Shown piece after piece: positions 40,236 to 51,310 of a stretch of 64,000 bases of DNA. Each line of letters opens with the position of its first letter. The first letter of the stretch is position 1. The position numbers and the translations under genes were made by a program. The stretch is from positions 2,108,001 to 2,172,000 of the forward strand of contig NZ_CP155796.1 in NCBI RefSeq assembly GCF_039729195.1, read 5' to 3'. This DNA comes from Mycobacterium sp. DL (GTDB taxonomy: Bacteria > Actinomycetota > Actinomycetes > Mycobacteriales > Mycobacteriaceae). The notes beneath the pieces were generated by a model. It saw only the letters and a list, made by a program, of their open reading frames with translations. It ran no database searches and was not told where the DNA came from.

Positions 40236-40448
40236 ATGTCCGATTACTACGACTATCTGGCCAGAAGCAACGACCCCGACGCCGACATCGAGTACGCGGC
40301 GCTGCGGGACTGCCGAGACGCAGTCTCAGCGTTCGACCTCTTCGTGAAGAGGAACGTCCCCGAGGCCCGCCAGGCTCAGTTCGCCGATGGGAGCAACCAT
40401 GAGGCTGATCTGGTCCGCCGGGCGATCCGGCGCTGTCACGGCGGCTAG
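40236..40448 (+). CDS. Possible small protein in the gap before the acyl-CoA ligase gene
   Basis: The 465-base gap between 39993 and 40457 holds one ORF with protein-like composition: 70 residues starting MSDYYDYLARSNDPDADIEY and ending RAIRRCHGG, acidic then basic, with two cysteines. ATG at 40236; in-frame starts upstream reach 40182. I recognise no family. The rest of the gap (39993-40235) is AT-richer than its surroundings and shows no other gene. It is convergent with the ligase gene, 9 bases from its stop. Confidence 0.4.
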   Translation: MSDYYDYLARSNDPDADIEYAALRDCRDAVSAFDLFVKRNVPEARQAQFADGSNHEADLVRRAIRRCHGG

Positions 40449-40457
40449 ACGAACAAA

Positions 40458-42068
40458 CTACTTCGGGGTGGTGCGCAGATCCTTTCGCAGGATCTTGCCC
40501 GACGCTGATTTGGGGACCGCGTCGATGAACTCGACCTGTCGGACCTTCTTGTAAGGGGCGACCTGGCTCGCGACGAACTCCATCACCTCGGTCTCGGTGA
40601 GCGCTGAGTCGGCTTTGACGACAAAGGCCTTGGGGACTTCCTCGCCCTCGTCGTCCTGCACGCCGATCACCGCGGCATCGGAGATCTGCGGATGCGCCAG
40701 CAATACCGCCTCCAACTCGGCGGGCGGCACCTGGTAGCCCTTGTACTTGATCAGCTCCTTGAGTCGGTCGACGATGTACACACAACCCGCGGCGTCGACC
40801 TGGGCGAGGTCGCCGGTGTGCAGCCAGCCGTCGTCGTCGATCGTTCCCCGGGTGGCTTCGTCGTTGTTGAGATACCCGGCCATCACGTTGGGCCCCTTGA
40901 ACCACAGTTCACCGGTTCCGCTCAAACCCTCTGCCGGCAGCCCGATCTCGTCTCCGGTCTCGGGGTCGACGATCTTCGACGCGGCGTTGGACACCGTCCA
41001 GCCGACAGAACTGAGCGGCGCGTCCGCGCTCATGTTGTGCCTGCCTCCGTCGAACGGGGTGATGTGGCTGACCGGACTCAGCTCACTCATGCCGTAGCCC
41101 TGCACGACCGTGCACCCGAGGCGTTCGGCGACCGCACGGCCCAGATCGGCGTCCAGGGGGGCGGCACCTGACATGACGACGTTGAGCGATGACAGGTCAT
41201 GGGAGTCCACCAGCGGATGTTTGGCCAGCGCGACCGCCACCGGCGGCGCGATGAACGCGATGGTGCACTTGTGTTCAGCGATGTTGCCGAGGAAATCGCC
41301 GAGATCGAAGCTCGGCATGATGACCAACCGGGCGCGGGCATGAAGAGCCGCGTTGAGCAGCACCGTCATGCCGTAGATGTGGAAGAACGGCAGAACCGCC
41401 AAAACGACGTCGTCGGAGACCATCCCGTGCAGTGGTCGGATCTGGGCGACGTTGGCGACCAGGTTGCGGTGGGTGAGCATGACGCCCTTGGGATTGCCTG
41501 TCGTCCCGGAGCTGTACGGCAACACCGCAAGATGGGAGGACGGCGCGAAGTCGACGTGAGGGGCCGGTGTTCCGGCCGCGAGCAGGTCGGCGGCGTTGGG
41601 AAATCCGTCGGTGGCCCGGCCCGGCCCGTCGAGCACCACGAGGTTCTCGTCCGCGAGGCCGATGAGTGCCGCCGCCTCCTTTGCCTGGGGGAGCAGAGGG
41701 GTGACGGTGATGAGCATCTTGGCGGTGGAGTCGGTCAGCTGCTTGGCGATGTCCTTGGCGGTGAACAGCGCGTTGATCGTGGTGGCCGTCGCACCCGCAC
41801 GCAGGATCCCGTGGAATGCGACAGCGAAGGCCGAACTGTTGGGCGCGAGCAGTCCGACGACGTCGCCGACACCGATGCCGCGGTCGGCGAGGGCACCGGC
41901 GAATGTGTCGATTCGGGCGACCATCTCGCGATACGTGGTCTGCCTGCCGGACTTTGCGTCGATCAGGGCGATGCGGTCGACATCGGCGTCATCCAGTCCG
42001 GCGAACAGATATTCGTAGACGCTGGCGGTGGGGATGTCGACTTCGGGGAAGGGGCTCGCGAAGCTCAT
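40458..42068 (-). CDS. 4-coumarate-CoA ligase-like fatty acyl-CoA/AMP ligase
   Basis: ANL-superfamily adenylate-forming enzyme of 536 residues that activates a carboxylic acid as acyl-AMP and then acyl-CoA. A3 motif YSSGTTGNPKGVMLTHRN near residue 183, A5 QGYGMSELSP near residue 325, A7 GWLHTGDLAQVD near residue 415, A8 VDRLKELIKYKGYQVPPAELE near residue 432, and A10 catalytic Lys in PKSASGKILRKDL near the end. The substrate could be an aromatic or medium/long-chain acid; this cannot be settled by eye. ATG at 42068. Confidence 0.92.
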   Translation of the reverse strand: MSFASPFPEVDIPTASVYEYLFAGLDDADVDRIALIDAKSGRQTTYREMVARIDTFAGALADRGIGVGDVVGLLAPNSSAFAVAFHGILRAGATATTINALFTAKDIAKQLTDSTAKMLITVTPLLPQAKEAAALIGLADENLVVLDGPGRATDGFPNAADLLAAGTPAPHVDFAPSSHLAVLPYSSGTTGNPKGVMLTHRNLVANVAQIRPLHGMVSDDVVLAVLPFFHIYGMTVLLNAALHARARLVIMPSFDLGDFLGNIAEHKCTIAFIAPPVAVALAKHPLVDSHDLSSLNVVMSGAAPLDADLGRAVAERLGCTVVQGYGMSELSPVSHITPFDGGRHNMSADAPLSSVGWTVSNAASKIVDPETGDEIGLPAEGLSGTGELWFKGPNVMAGYLNNDEATRGTIDDDGWLHTGDLAQVDAAGCVYIVDRLKELIKYKGYQVPPAELEAVLLAHPQISDAAVIGVQDDEGEEVPKAFVVKADSALTETEVMEFVASQVAPYKKVRQVEFIDAVPKSASGKILRKDLRTTPK

Positions 42069-42102
42069 GGTCCCGATCGAACCATGCCCGACCCCCGAGG
42101 GG

Positions 42103-42504
42103 TCAACGTTCGTCGAGCTGTCTGATCAATTTCTTCGGAGCGACCAACCGGAACGACGAATCCGCCAGCTCGGCCACCTCGTCCCAGTCCACCTTCTTCG
42201 CTGTGAAGTCCAGGCCCAACCAACCGAAGGGTCCCATGTAGGCGGGAAAGAAGAACCGGGTGTCCTGTTCGAGCGCTCTGCGGTCGCTGTCGTCGACCTT
42301 GATCAGCATCGAGTGCGGGTACTGCACGTACTCGCCCTTGGTGCTGCCTTTGACGCTTCCGCCGTACATGACGAACATCTTGGGCGCGCAGAACACCGGC
42401 CGGCCCCACGAGATCTTCTCGTACGCCCCCGGGAATCCGAGCGCGATCCCGCGGACCTCGGCCAATCCCATGTCGTCGTCCCGAAACACGATCGGATGCG
42501 GCAT
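42103..42504 (-). CDS. MmcQ/YjbR-family protein
   Basis: Small cytoplasmic protein of 133 residues with the YjbR double-wing fold: VRGIALGFPGAYEKISWGRPVFC at the N-terminus, a central lysine strand (SMLIKVDDSDRRAL), and the C-terminal helix VAELADSSFRLVAPKKLIRQL. The family is thought to bind DNA or small ligands, but its role is not established. It is divergent from ligA, with its own -10 (TAGGCT) 6 bases before the ATG. Confidence 0.85.
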   Translation of the reverse strand: MPHPIVFRDDDMGLAEVRGIALGFPGAYEKISWGRPVFCAPKMFVMYGGSVKGSTKGEYVQYPHSMLIKVDDSDRRALEQDTRFFFPAYMGPFGWLGLDFTAKKVDWDEVAELADSSFRLVAPKKLIRQLDER

Positions 42505-42510
42505 GGCGCC

Positions 42511-42516
42511 AGCCTA
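42511..42516 (-). promoter_or_regulatory. -10 hexamer for leaderless YjbR-like gene
   Basis: TAGGCT on the minus strand, 6 bases before the ATG at 42504. Confidence 0.45.
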
Positions 42517-42542
42517 TCCGGCGGATCGGGTGCGGAACGCGA

Positions 42543-42589
42543 CGCAGCAGCTGCGTGAGCGCGCCGGATCCGCTGTCGGAGCGCTCCGA
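42543..42589. promoter_or_regulatory. Two palindromes abutting the ligA -10
   Basis: CGCAGC-A-GCTGCG at 42543-42555 and the perfect 14-base palindrome TCGGAGCGCTCCGA at 42576-42589. The second ends exactly where the ligA -10 begins, so a protein bound there would cover the promoter. It does not match the mycobacterial SOS box. Confidence 0.4.
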
Positions 42590-44725
<2,136 letters not shown>

Positions 44726-44728
44726 GTC

Positions 44729-45436
44729 TCAGCGCAGGATCGTCGCGATGATCCCGGCCAGGTAGCCCAGCCGGGCCACCTCGCTGGGCCGGAACACCGG
44801 TCCGCCGGGACGGCCCAGCACCACTGCGGTGCTCGCATCACCGAGCGGCGCGGCGGCCAGCGTGGTGTCCATGTCCCGCCACACCTGCGGTATCCAGTCG
44901 GCTGATTCATCGAGTGCGACGGCGTCATGGATCGGCAGCCACGGCGTTTCGGAGGCCTGAGTCTCCGGGGCCCCGGAGCTGCCCACGAGTCGCCGCGGGC
45001 CGGAATCGTCGAGTCGGGTCACCGTGCACCAGCCGACGCGCAGCACCTTCGGGGCTTCGTCGACGAGCACCTGCAGCCGTTTGAGCGCACCGTCGGCTGC
45101 GGCGACGTGGTCGATCAACTCCAGTTCCCGATGCGCATCGAGCAGTCCGGTGTGTGGCCGGATGCTGTCCACGTACACGCCGTTGAGCTTCTCGGCGGCG
45201 GTGATGAGCATGTCGGGCATCGCGCCGGGGGGCAGATCGACCACCAGATCGTCGATCGCATAACCCGCTGCGCGTTCGACCACGTCCAGCGACAGGATGT
45301 CGGCGCCGACGGAGCCGAGTGCCACGGCCAGGGAGCCGAGGCTGCCCGGCCTGTCCTCTAGCTGGACCCGCAGCAGATACGAAGGCACGGGCAACACTGT
45401 TTCACGGGGACCCGTCGGCAGCGACTCGGGCGTCAT
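44729..45436 (-). CDS. ACT-domain amino-acid-binding protein (Rv3013-like)
   Basis: Cytoplasmic protein of 235 residues. The N-terminal ACT domain (~18-90) has [23 protein letters not shown]. The rest (~95-235) has a GAF-like pattern ([55 protein letters not shown]). It probably senses an amino acid, but no enzyme domain is present and its partner is unknown. The start could be ATG at 45436 or the GTG before it. It is divergent from gatC by only 33 bases. Confidence 0.82.
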   Translation of the reverse strand: MTPESLPTGPRETVLPVPSYLLRVQLEDRPGSLGSLAVALGSVGADILSLDVVERAAGYAIDDLVVDLPPGAMPDMLITAAEKLNGVYVDSIRPHTGLLDAHRELELIDHVAAADGALKRLQVLVDEAPKVLRVGWCTVTRLDDSGPRRLVGSSGAPETQASETPWLPIHDAVALDESADWIPQVWRDMDTTLAAAPLGDASTAVVLGRPGGPVFRPSEVARLGYLAGIIATILR

Positions 45437-45455
45437 CACCGGACCGTGGTTGAAC

Positions 45456-45461
45456 TAGGCT
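45456..45461 (+). promoter_or_regulatory. -10 hexamer for leaderless gatC
   Basis: TAGGCT followed by 8 bases and GTG at 45470. This supports the 45470 start over upstream GTGs. Confidence 0.5.
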
Positions 45462-45469
45462 TCGTGGTC

Positions 45470-45769
45470 GTGTCCCAGATCTCTCGAGACGAAGTAGCTC
45501 ACCTGGCACGGCTGGCCCGGCTCGCTCTGACCGACGCCGAACTGGACAGCTTTGTCGGCCAGTTGGACGCCATCCTGGGCCATGTCAGTCAGATCCAGGC
45601 GGTCGACGTCACCGGCGTCGAGGCCACGGACAATCCGTTGAAGTCGGTCAACGTGTTCCGCCCCGACGTGGTCCGGCCGTCCCTGCCGCAGGAGCAGGCC
45701 CTCGCGGCGGCACCCAAGGCCGCCGACGACCGATTCGCCGTGCCCCGCATCCTGGGGGAAGCCGAATGA
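45470..45769 (+). CDS. gatC: Asp/Glu-tRNA(Asn/Gln) amidotransferase subunit GatC
   Basis: Small structural subunit of the GatCAB amidotransferase, which converts Glu-tRNA(Gln) and Asp-tRNA(Asn) to their amide forms. The 99 residues start [19 protein letters not shown], with [19 protein letters not shown] near residue 45, and end at RILGEAE. GTG at 45470 gives the usual length; GTGs at 45446 and 45464 would extend it needlessly. ATGA overlap with gatA. Confidence 0.94.
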   Translation: MSQISRDEVAHLARLARLALTDAELDSFVGQLDAILGHVSQIQAVDVTGVEATDNPLKSVNVFRPDVVRPSLPQEQALAAAPKAADDRFAVPRILGEAE

Positions 45770-47316
45770 GCGCCGATGAGCCGCTTGCGCGAAGAGAAAA
45801 GGGCAATGAGCCGCGTGCGCGAAGAGCAGACAGCAGCGAGTTGACCAGGCTCGATGCGGCCACCCTCAGCACGAAGATCGCCGCCGGGGAAGTGTCCTCG
45901 ACCGAGGTGACCCAGGCCTGCCTGGACCAGATCGCCGCCACCGACGGCGAATACCACGCCTTCCTGCACGTCGCGGCGGATCAGGCGCTCGAGGCCGCAG
46001 CCGCCGTCGACGCCGCCGTCGCCGCCGGTGAGCAGCTGCCCTCGCCGCTGGCGGGCGTGCCGTTGGCGCTCAAGGACGTGTTCACCACGACCGACATGCC
46101 CACGACGTGCGGATCGAAGATCCTCGAAGACTGGATGTCGCCCTACGACGCCACGGTGACCGCGCGGCTGCGCGGCGCCGGCATCCCGATCCTGGGCAAG
46201 ACCAACATGGACGAGTTCGCCATGGGGTCGTCGACCGAGAACTCGGCCTACGGGCCCACCCGCAACCCCTGGAACCTCGACCGGGTCCCAGGTGGCTCGG
46301 GCGGCGGGAGCGCAGCCGCCCTGGCTGCCTTCCAGGCACCTCTGGCCATCGGATCCGACACCGGCGGGTCGATCCGACAGCCGGCCGCGCTGACCGCGAC
46401 CGTCGGCGTGAAACCCACCTACGGCACGGTCTCCCGCTACGGGCTGATCGCCTGTGCCTCGTCGCTGGACCAGGGTGGGCCGTGTGCGCGGACGGTGCTG
46501 GACACCGCGCTGCTGCACGCCGTCATCGCGGGTCATGACCCGTGTGACTCGACGTCGGTGGACGCCGCGGTGCCCGACATCGTCGGTGCGGCCAGAGCCG
46601 GCGCTGCGGGCGACCTGACCGGTGTCCGGGTGGGGGTGATCAAGCAACTGCGCAGCGGAGAGGGCTACCAGCCGGGGGTGCTGGCCTCGTTCAACGCCGC
46701 GGTCGATCAGCTGACCGCTCTCGGTGCGCAGGTCAGCGAGGTGGACTGCCCGCACATCGACTACTCGCTGCCCGCCTACTACCTGATCCTGCCCTCAGAG
46801 GTGTCGTCGAACCTGGCGAAGTTCGACGGGATGCGGTACGGCCTTCGCGTCGGGGACGACGGCACTCACAGCGCCGAAGAGGTGATGGCGCTGACCCGCG
46901 CCGCCGGTTTCGGCTCCGAGGTCAAGCGCCGGATCATGATCGGCGCGTACGCGTTGTCCGCCGGATATTACGACGCCTACTACAACCAGGCCCAGAAGGT
47001 CCGCACCCTGATCGCGCGCGATCTCGATGAGGCGTACCGCAGCGTCGACGTGCTGGTGTCGCCGACCACGCCGACCACAGCGTTCCGGCTCGGCGAGAAG
47101 GTCGACGATCCACTGTCGATGTACCTGTTCGACCTGTGTACGTTGCCGCTCAACCTCGCCGGCCACTGCGGGATGTCGGTGCCGTCGGGACTGTCGGCGG
47201 ACGACGGCCTGCCCGTCGGACTGCAGATCATGGCGCCTGCGCTCGCCGATCACCGGCTCTACCGGATCGGTGCGGCCTATGAGGTTGCCCGCGGTCCACT
47301 GCCAACTGCGCTCTGA
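45766..47316 (+). CDS. gatA: Asp/Glu-tRNA(Asn/Gln) amidotransferase subunit GatA
   Basis: Amidase subunit that releases ammonia from glutamine for the GatB kinase site. The Ser-cis-Ser-Lys triad is visible: Lys in [10 protein letters not shown], Ser pair in [14 protein letters not shown] and [13 protein letters not shown] (~residues 175-205). 516 residues, longer at the N-terminus than the ~494 of M. tuberculosis. The extra part is two 10-residue tandem units encoded by copies of a dispersed repeat (45775-45834). The ATG at 45766 forms ATGA with gatC. A TTG at 45841 (MTRLDAATL...) would give the standard length and may be the real start. Confidence 0.95.
   Translation: MSADEPLARREKGNEPRARRADSSELTRLDAATLSTKIAAGEVSSTEVTQACLDQIAATDGEYHAFLHVAADQALEAAAAVDAAVAAGEQLPSPLAGVPLALKDVFTTTDMPTTCGSKILEDWMSPYDATVTARLRGAGIPILGKTNMDEFAMGSSTENSAYGPTRNPWNLDRVPGGSGGGSAAALAAFQAPLAIGSDTGGSIRQPAALTATVGVKPTYGTVSRYGLIACASSLDQGGPCARTVLDTALLHAVIAGHDPCDSTSVDAAVPDIVGAARAGAAGDLTGVRVGVIKQLRSGEGYQPGVLASFNAAVDQLTALGAQVSEVDCPHIDYSLPAYYLILPSEVSSNLAKFDGMRYGLRVGDDGTHSAEEVMALTRAAGFGSEVKRRIMIGAYALSAGYYDAYYNQAQKVRTLIARDLDEAYRSVDVLVSPTTPTTAFRLGEKVDDPLSMYLFDLCTLPLNLAGHCGMSVPSGLSADDGLPVGLQIMAPALADHRLYRIGAAYEVARGPLPTAL
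45775..45834 (+). repeat. Two tandem copies of the dispersed RBS-type element in gatA
   Basis: Two 30-base units with cores GAGCCGCTTGCGCGAAGAG (45778-45796) and GAGCCGCGTGCGCGAAGAG (45808-45826). They are related to the element at 18582-18607. The period is a multiple of three, so gatA stays in frame. AGGAG has become AAGAG. Confidence 0.6.
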
Positions 47317-47333
47317 CGGGGGAGGATGGGGCC

Positions 47334-48365
47334 ATGCGTATCGGAGTGCTGACCGGCGGCGGCGACTGTCCCGGCCTCAACGCGGTGATCAGGGCGGTGG
47401 TCCGCACCTGTGACGTGCGCTACGGCTCGTCGGTGGTGGGCTTCCAGGACGGCTGGCGCGGACTCCTCGAGGACCGCCGCATCCAGCTCAGGAACGACGA
47501 CCGCAACGACCGGTTGTTGGCCAAGGGCGGAACGATGCTGGGCACCGCGCGCACCAACCCGGACAAGCTGCGCGCCGGTCTGGATCACATCAAGCAGACG
47601 CTGGAGGACAACGGGATCGATGTGCTGATCCCGATCGGCGGCGAGGGCACGCTGACCGCGGCGCACTGGCTGTCCGAGGAGAACGTCCCCGTGGTGGGCG
47701 TTCCCAAGACGATCGACAACGACATCGACTGCACCGACGTGACTTTCGGCCATGACACCGCGCTGCACGTTGCCACCGACGCCATCGACCGCCTGCACAG
47801 CACCGCCGAATCGCATCAGCGGGTGATGCTCGTCGAGGTGATGGGTCGCCACGCCGGCTGGATCGCACTGAACGCCGGGTTGGCCTCCGGCGCCCACATG
47901 ACACTGATCCCGGAACAGCCGTTCGACGTCGAAGAAGTGTGCCGGCTGGTCAAGCAGCGGTTCGTGCGGGGTGATTCGCATTTCATCTGCGTGGTGGCCG
48001 AAGGCGCAAAACCCGCCGAGGGCTCGATGCAGCTGGCCAAGGGCGGCACCGACGAGTTCGGTCACGAACGGTTCACCGGCGTCGCGCAGCAACTCGCCGT
48101 CGAGGTCGAGAAGCGGATCAACAAGGAAGTGCGCGTGACGGTGCTCGGCCATGTGCAACGCGGCGGCACGCCGACACCCTACGACCGTGTGCTGGCCACC
48201 CGTTTCGGCGTGAACGCCGCCGACGCCGCCCATGCCGGCGAATACGGGATGATGGTGTCGTTGCGCGGCCAGGACATCGGCCGGGTCCCGCTGGCCGACG
48301 CCGTGAAACAGCTCAAGCTGGTGCCGCAGAGCCGCTACGACGACGCCGCCGAGTTCTTCGGCTGA
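47334..48365 (+). CDS. pfkA: 6-phosphofructokinase PfkA
   Basis: Glycolytic phosphofructokinase of 343 residues. N-terminal phosphate loop [20 protein letters not shown]; nucleotide motif [10 protein letters not shown] near residue 102, with Gly at the position that selects ATP; the [12 protein letters not shown] catalytic loop with the proton-abstracting Asp; and [10 protein letters not shown] near residue 172. The PKTIDND lysine is the residue typical of pyrophosphate enzymes, so the site mixes both signatures, as in other actinobacterial ATP-dependent enzymes. ATG at 47334, 17 bases after gatA, so it is probably in the gat operon. Confidence 0.93.
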   Translation: MRIGVLTGGGDCPGLNAVIRAVVRTCDVRYGSSVVGFQDGWRGLLEDRRIQLRNDDRNDRLLAKGGTMLGTARTNPDKLRAGLDHIKQTLEDNGIDVLIPIGGEGTLTAAHWLSEENVPVVGVPKTIDNDIDCTDVTFGHDTALHVATDAIDRLHSTAESHQRVMLVEVMGRHAGWIALNAGLASGAHMTLIPEQPFDVEEVCRLVKQRFVRGDSHFICVVAEGAKPAEGSMQLAKGGTDEFGHERFTGVAQQLAVEVEKRINKEVRVTVLGHVQRGGTPTPYDRVLATRFGVNAADAAHAGEYGMMVSLRGQDIGRVPLADAVKQLKLVPQSRYDDAAEFFG

Positions 48366-48416
48366 GGCTCTGTGCCGTGCGGGTTCGCGTGTGCCCGGGG
48401 TGAAAACGTGACCCAC

Positions 48417-48422
48417 TAGGAT
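48417..48422 (+). promoter_or_regulatory. -10 hexamer for leaderless gatB
   Basis: TAGGAT followed by 7 bases and the ATG at 48430, giving gatB its own promoter within the gene row. Confidence 0.5.
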
Positions 48423-48429
48423 CAACCGC

Positions 48430-49932
48430 ATGTCTGTGGACACCGCCGAACTGCTGGATTACGACGAGGTCATCGCCAAATACGAGCCGGTGCTGGGCCT
48501 GGAGGTGCACGTCGAGCTGTCGACGAAGACCAAGATGTTCTGCGGCTGCGCCAACAGCTTCGGCAGCGACCCCAACACCCAGGTGTGCGCGGTGTGTCTC
48601 GGACTGCCCGGCTCGCTGCCGGTGCTCAACCAGGTCGCCGTCGAATCCGCCATCCGCATCGGCCTCGCGCTGAACTGCGACATCGCCCCGTGGGGCCGGT
48701 TCGCCCGCAAGAACTACTTCTATCCGGACCAGCCGAAGAACTACCAGATCAGCCAGTACGACGAGCCCATCGCCATCAACGGTCACCTCGAGGTCCCGCT
48801 CGACGACGGCACCACGTGGCGGATCGAGATCGAGCGCGCCCACATGGAGGAGGACACCGGAAAGCTGACCCATCTGGGTAGTGACACCGGCCGGATCGAA
48901 GGGGCCACCACCTCGCTGCTGGATTACAACCGCGCGGGGGTGCCGCTGATCGAGATCGTCACCAAACCGGTGGAGGGCGCCGGCGAGCGGGCTCCCGAAA
49001 TCGCCCGCGCCTATGTGACCGCGCTGCGAGATCTGCTGCGCGGCTTGGATGTTTCCGATGTGCGGATGGATCAGGGTTCGATGCGCTGCGACTCGAACGT
49101 GTCACTGAAACCGATCGGTCAAGCCGAGTTCGGTACCCGCACCGAGACGAAGAACGTCAACTCGCTCAAGAGCGTCGAGGTGGCGGTCCGCTACGAGATG
49201 CGCAGGCAGGCAGCAGTTCTGGAGTCCGGCGGGACGATCGTGCAGGAGACCCGGCACTTCCACGAGGACGGCTACACCTCGCCCGGCCGCAGCAAGGAGA
49301 CCGCGCAGGACTATCGGTACTTCCCCGAGCCGGACCTCGAACCGGTCGCTCCCGGTGCCGAGTACGTCGAGCAGCTGCGGCAGACGATTCCCGAGCTCCC
49401 GTGGTTGTCGCGCAAGCGAATTCAGCAGGAGTGGGGGATCTCAGACGAGGTGTTGCGCGATCTCGTCAACATCGGCGCCATCGACCTGATCACCGAGACC
49501 GTGAAGCACGGTGCGTCCAGCGACTCCGCAAAAGCGTGGTGGGGAAACTTCCTGGTGCAGAAGGCCAACGAACTCGGCGTGGCGCTGCCGGACCTGGCGA
49601 TCACCCCCGCCCAGGTCGCCGCGGTGGTCGAGCTCGTCGACGACGGCAAGCTGTCGAACAAGCTCGCGCGTCAGGTCGTCGAGGGCGTGCTGGCCGGTGA
49701 GGGCGATCCCGAGCAGGTGATGACCGACCGCGGGTTGGCCGTCGTGCGTGACGACTCGTTGATCCAGGCCGCCGTCGACGAAGCGCTGGCCGCCAACCCC
49801 GACGTCGCCGAGAAGATCCGCGGCGGCAAGGTGCAGGCCGCCGGGGCGATCGTCGGTGCGGTGATGAAGGCCACCAAGGGCCAGGCCGACGCCGCGCGGG
49901 TACGCGAGCTGGTCATGGCCGCTTGTAGCTAG
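48430..49932 (+). CDS. gatB: Asp/Glu-tRNA(Asn/Gln) amidotransferase subunit GatB
   Basis: tRNA-binding and kinase subunit of GatCAB, 500 residues. N-terminal [21 protein letters not shown], zinc-site cysteines in FCGCANSF and [10 protein letters not shown], the cradle region [20 protein letters not shown], and [18 protein letters not shown] near residue 160. It has a helical domain and the C-terminal YqeY tail ([38 protein letters not shown]). ATG at 48430. Followed after 3 bases by a sensor kinase gene. Confidence 0.95.
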   Translation: MSVDTAELLDYDEVIAKYEPVLGLEVHVELSTKTKMFCGCANSFGSDPNTQVCAVCLGLPGSLPVLNQVAVESAIRIGLALNCDIAPWGRFARKNYFYPDQPKNYQISQYDEPIAINGHLEVPLDDGTTWRIEIERAHMEEDTGKLTHLGSDTGRIEGATTSLLDYNRAGVPLIEIVTKPVEGAGERAPEIARAYVTALRDLLRGLDVSDVRMDQGSMRCDSNVSLKPIGQAEFGTRTETKNVNSLKSVEVAVRYEMRRQAAVLESGGTIVQETRHFHEDGYTSPGRSKETAQDYRYFPEPDLEPVAPGAEYVEQLRQTIPELPWLSRKRIQQEWGISDEVLRDLVNIGAIDLITETVKHGASSDSAKAWWGNFLVQKANELGVALPDLAITPAQVAAVVELVDDGKLSNKLARQVVEGVLAGEGDPEQVMTDRGLAVVRDDSLIQAAVDEALAANPDVAEKIRGGKVQAAGAIVGAVMKATKGQADAARVRELVMAACS

Positions 49933-49935
49933 CCG

Positions 49936-51300
49936 ATGAAGTCACCCCAGGACCTGGTGCTGCGCATCTTGGTGCATCCGCTGCGGCTGCTGTCGCTGCG
50001 GTCGATCGTCATCCTGTCCCAGCTCGGTGTGATCATCCTGGTGCTGACCCTCGGCGTGTGGGTGTGGGTCGGCGTAACCGACGACCAGTACGACCAACTC
50101 GACCGGCGACTGGATTCACTGTCGAGCTTCGGTGACGTCAACACCCTGCTGCGCAGCGCGCAGGACGGCATCGGTCCCGAGCCCACCGAGGGCGGCCTGG
50201 TGCGCACCGCCCGCATCGGCGACGCGACGGTCTCGATTCCGGCCGACATCGTGTTGCCGGAGATGCCCAGCGGATACGCCGACGCCACGATCGACGGCGT
50301 CGAGTACCGGATCCGCACGATCACCACCGGCACCGCATCGATCGCGCTGGGCGCGCCGCTGGCCGACACCCAGGCCCGCATCGACTCACTGCACTGGCGG
50401 GTGTTCTGGATCTGCTTCGGGGTGATCCTGGGGACACTGCTCGTCGGGTGGGTGATCGCGCTGATCATGGTCAACCCGTTCCGGCTGCTCGCGCAACAGG
50501 CGCGCGCCATCAACGCCCAGTCCAATCCCGACGAGGTGCAGGTGCGCGGGGTGTGGGAGGCGGTCGAGATCTCCGAAGCCGTGGAGGGAATGCTCGCCCG
50601 GATCGGCGACGAGCAGCAGCGCACCCGGGCGGCACTGGAGTCGGCGCGCGACTTCGCCGCCGTGGCCTCCCATGAGTTGCGCACGCCGCTGACAGCGATG
50701 CGCACCAACCTCGAGGTGCTGCTGACCCTCGACATGGGCGTCGAGCAGCGCAAGGAGGTGATCAGCGACGTGATGCGTACCCAGACCCGGATCGAAGCGA
50801 CGCTGACGGCCCTGGAGCGGCTCGCGCAGGGGGAGTTGACCACGGTCGACGACTTCGTTCCCGTCGACGTCGCCGAACTGCTCGATCGCGCAGCCCACGA
50901 CGCGATGCACAACTATCCGGGCCTCGATGTGTCGCTGGCGTCGTCGACGACCGTGTTGATGCTCGGGATGCCCGCGGGCCTTCGACTCGTCATCGACAAC
51001 GCCATCGCCAACGCCGTCAAACACGGTGCCGCCACGCAGGTTCGGCTCAGTGTCGTCAGTTCCTCAGCCGGGGTGGAGATCGCCGTCGACGACAACGGTT
51101 CGGGTGTGCCGGAGGAGGAACGGGCCGAGGTGTTCGAGCGCTTCCATCGGGGCACCACAGCGTCGAGGTCGGGCTCAGGTCTGGGTTTGGCGCTCGTCGC
51201 TCAGCAGGCGGAGATCCACGGTGGCACCGCCGCCCTGGAGGTCAGCCCGATGGGCGGGACGAGGCTGATACTGCGCCTGCAGGGTTCGGGCCCGCAGTAG
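49936..51300 (+). CDS. Orphan sensor histidine kinase resembling PrrB
   Basis: Membrane sensor kinase of 454 residues. Helix 1 (~25-48), an extracytoplasmic sensor loop (~50-150), helix 2 (~155-178), a HAMP-like segment, HisKA with VASHELRTPLTAMRTNLEVL (His near 250), and HATPase_c (N-box VIDNAIANAVKHG; G1 VDDNGSGVPEEER; G2 GSGLGLALV). The catalytic half closely follows M. tuberculosis PrrB as I remember it, including RIEATLTALERLAQGEL, so it looks like a PrrB paralogue. No response-regulator gene adjoins it. It starts 3 bases after gatB, so it probably shares that transcript. It ends 10 bases from the convergent lppZ gene. Confidence 0.9.
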   Translation: MKSPQDLVLRILVHPLRLLSLRSIVILSQLGVIILVLTLGVWVWVGVTDDQYDQLDRRLDSLSSFGDVNTLLRSAQDGIGPEPTEGGLVRTARIGDATVSIPADIVLPEMPSGYADATIDGVEYRIRTITTGTASIALGAPLADTQARIDSLHWRVFWICFGVILGTLLVGWVIALIMVNPFRLLAQQARAINAQSNPDEVQVRGVWEAVEISEAVEGMLARIGDEQQRTRAALESARDFAAVASHELRTPLTAMRTNLEVLLTLDMGVEQRKEVISDVMRTQTRIEATLTALERLAQGELTTVDDFVPVDVAELLDRAAHDAMHNYPGLDVSLASSTTVLMLGMPAGLRLVIDNAIANAVKHGAATQVRLSVVSSSAGVEIAVDDNGSGVPEEERAEVFERFHRGTTASRSGSGLGLALVAQQAEIHGGTAALEVSPMGGTRLILRLQGSGPQ

Positions 51301-51310
51301 GCGAGGCGGC

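Noticed and set aside
42576..42589. SOS/LexA box upstream of ligA
   Set aside because: The palindrome lacks the GAAC/GTTC half-sites of the mycobacterial SOS box.
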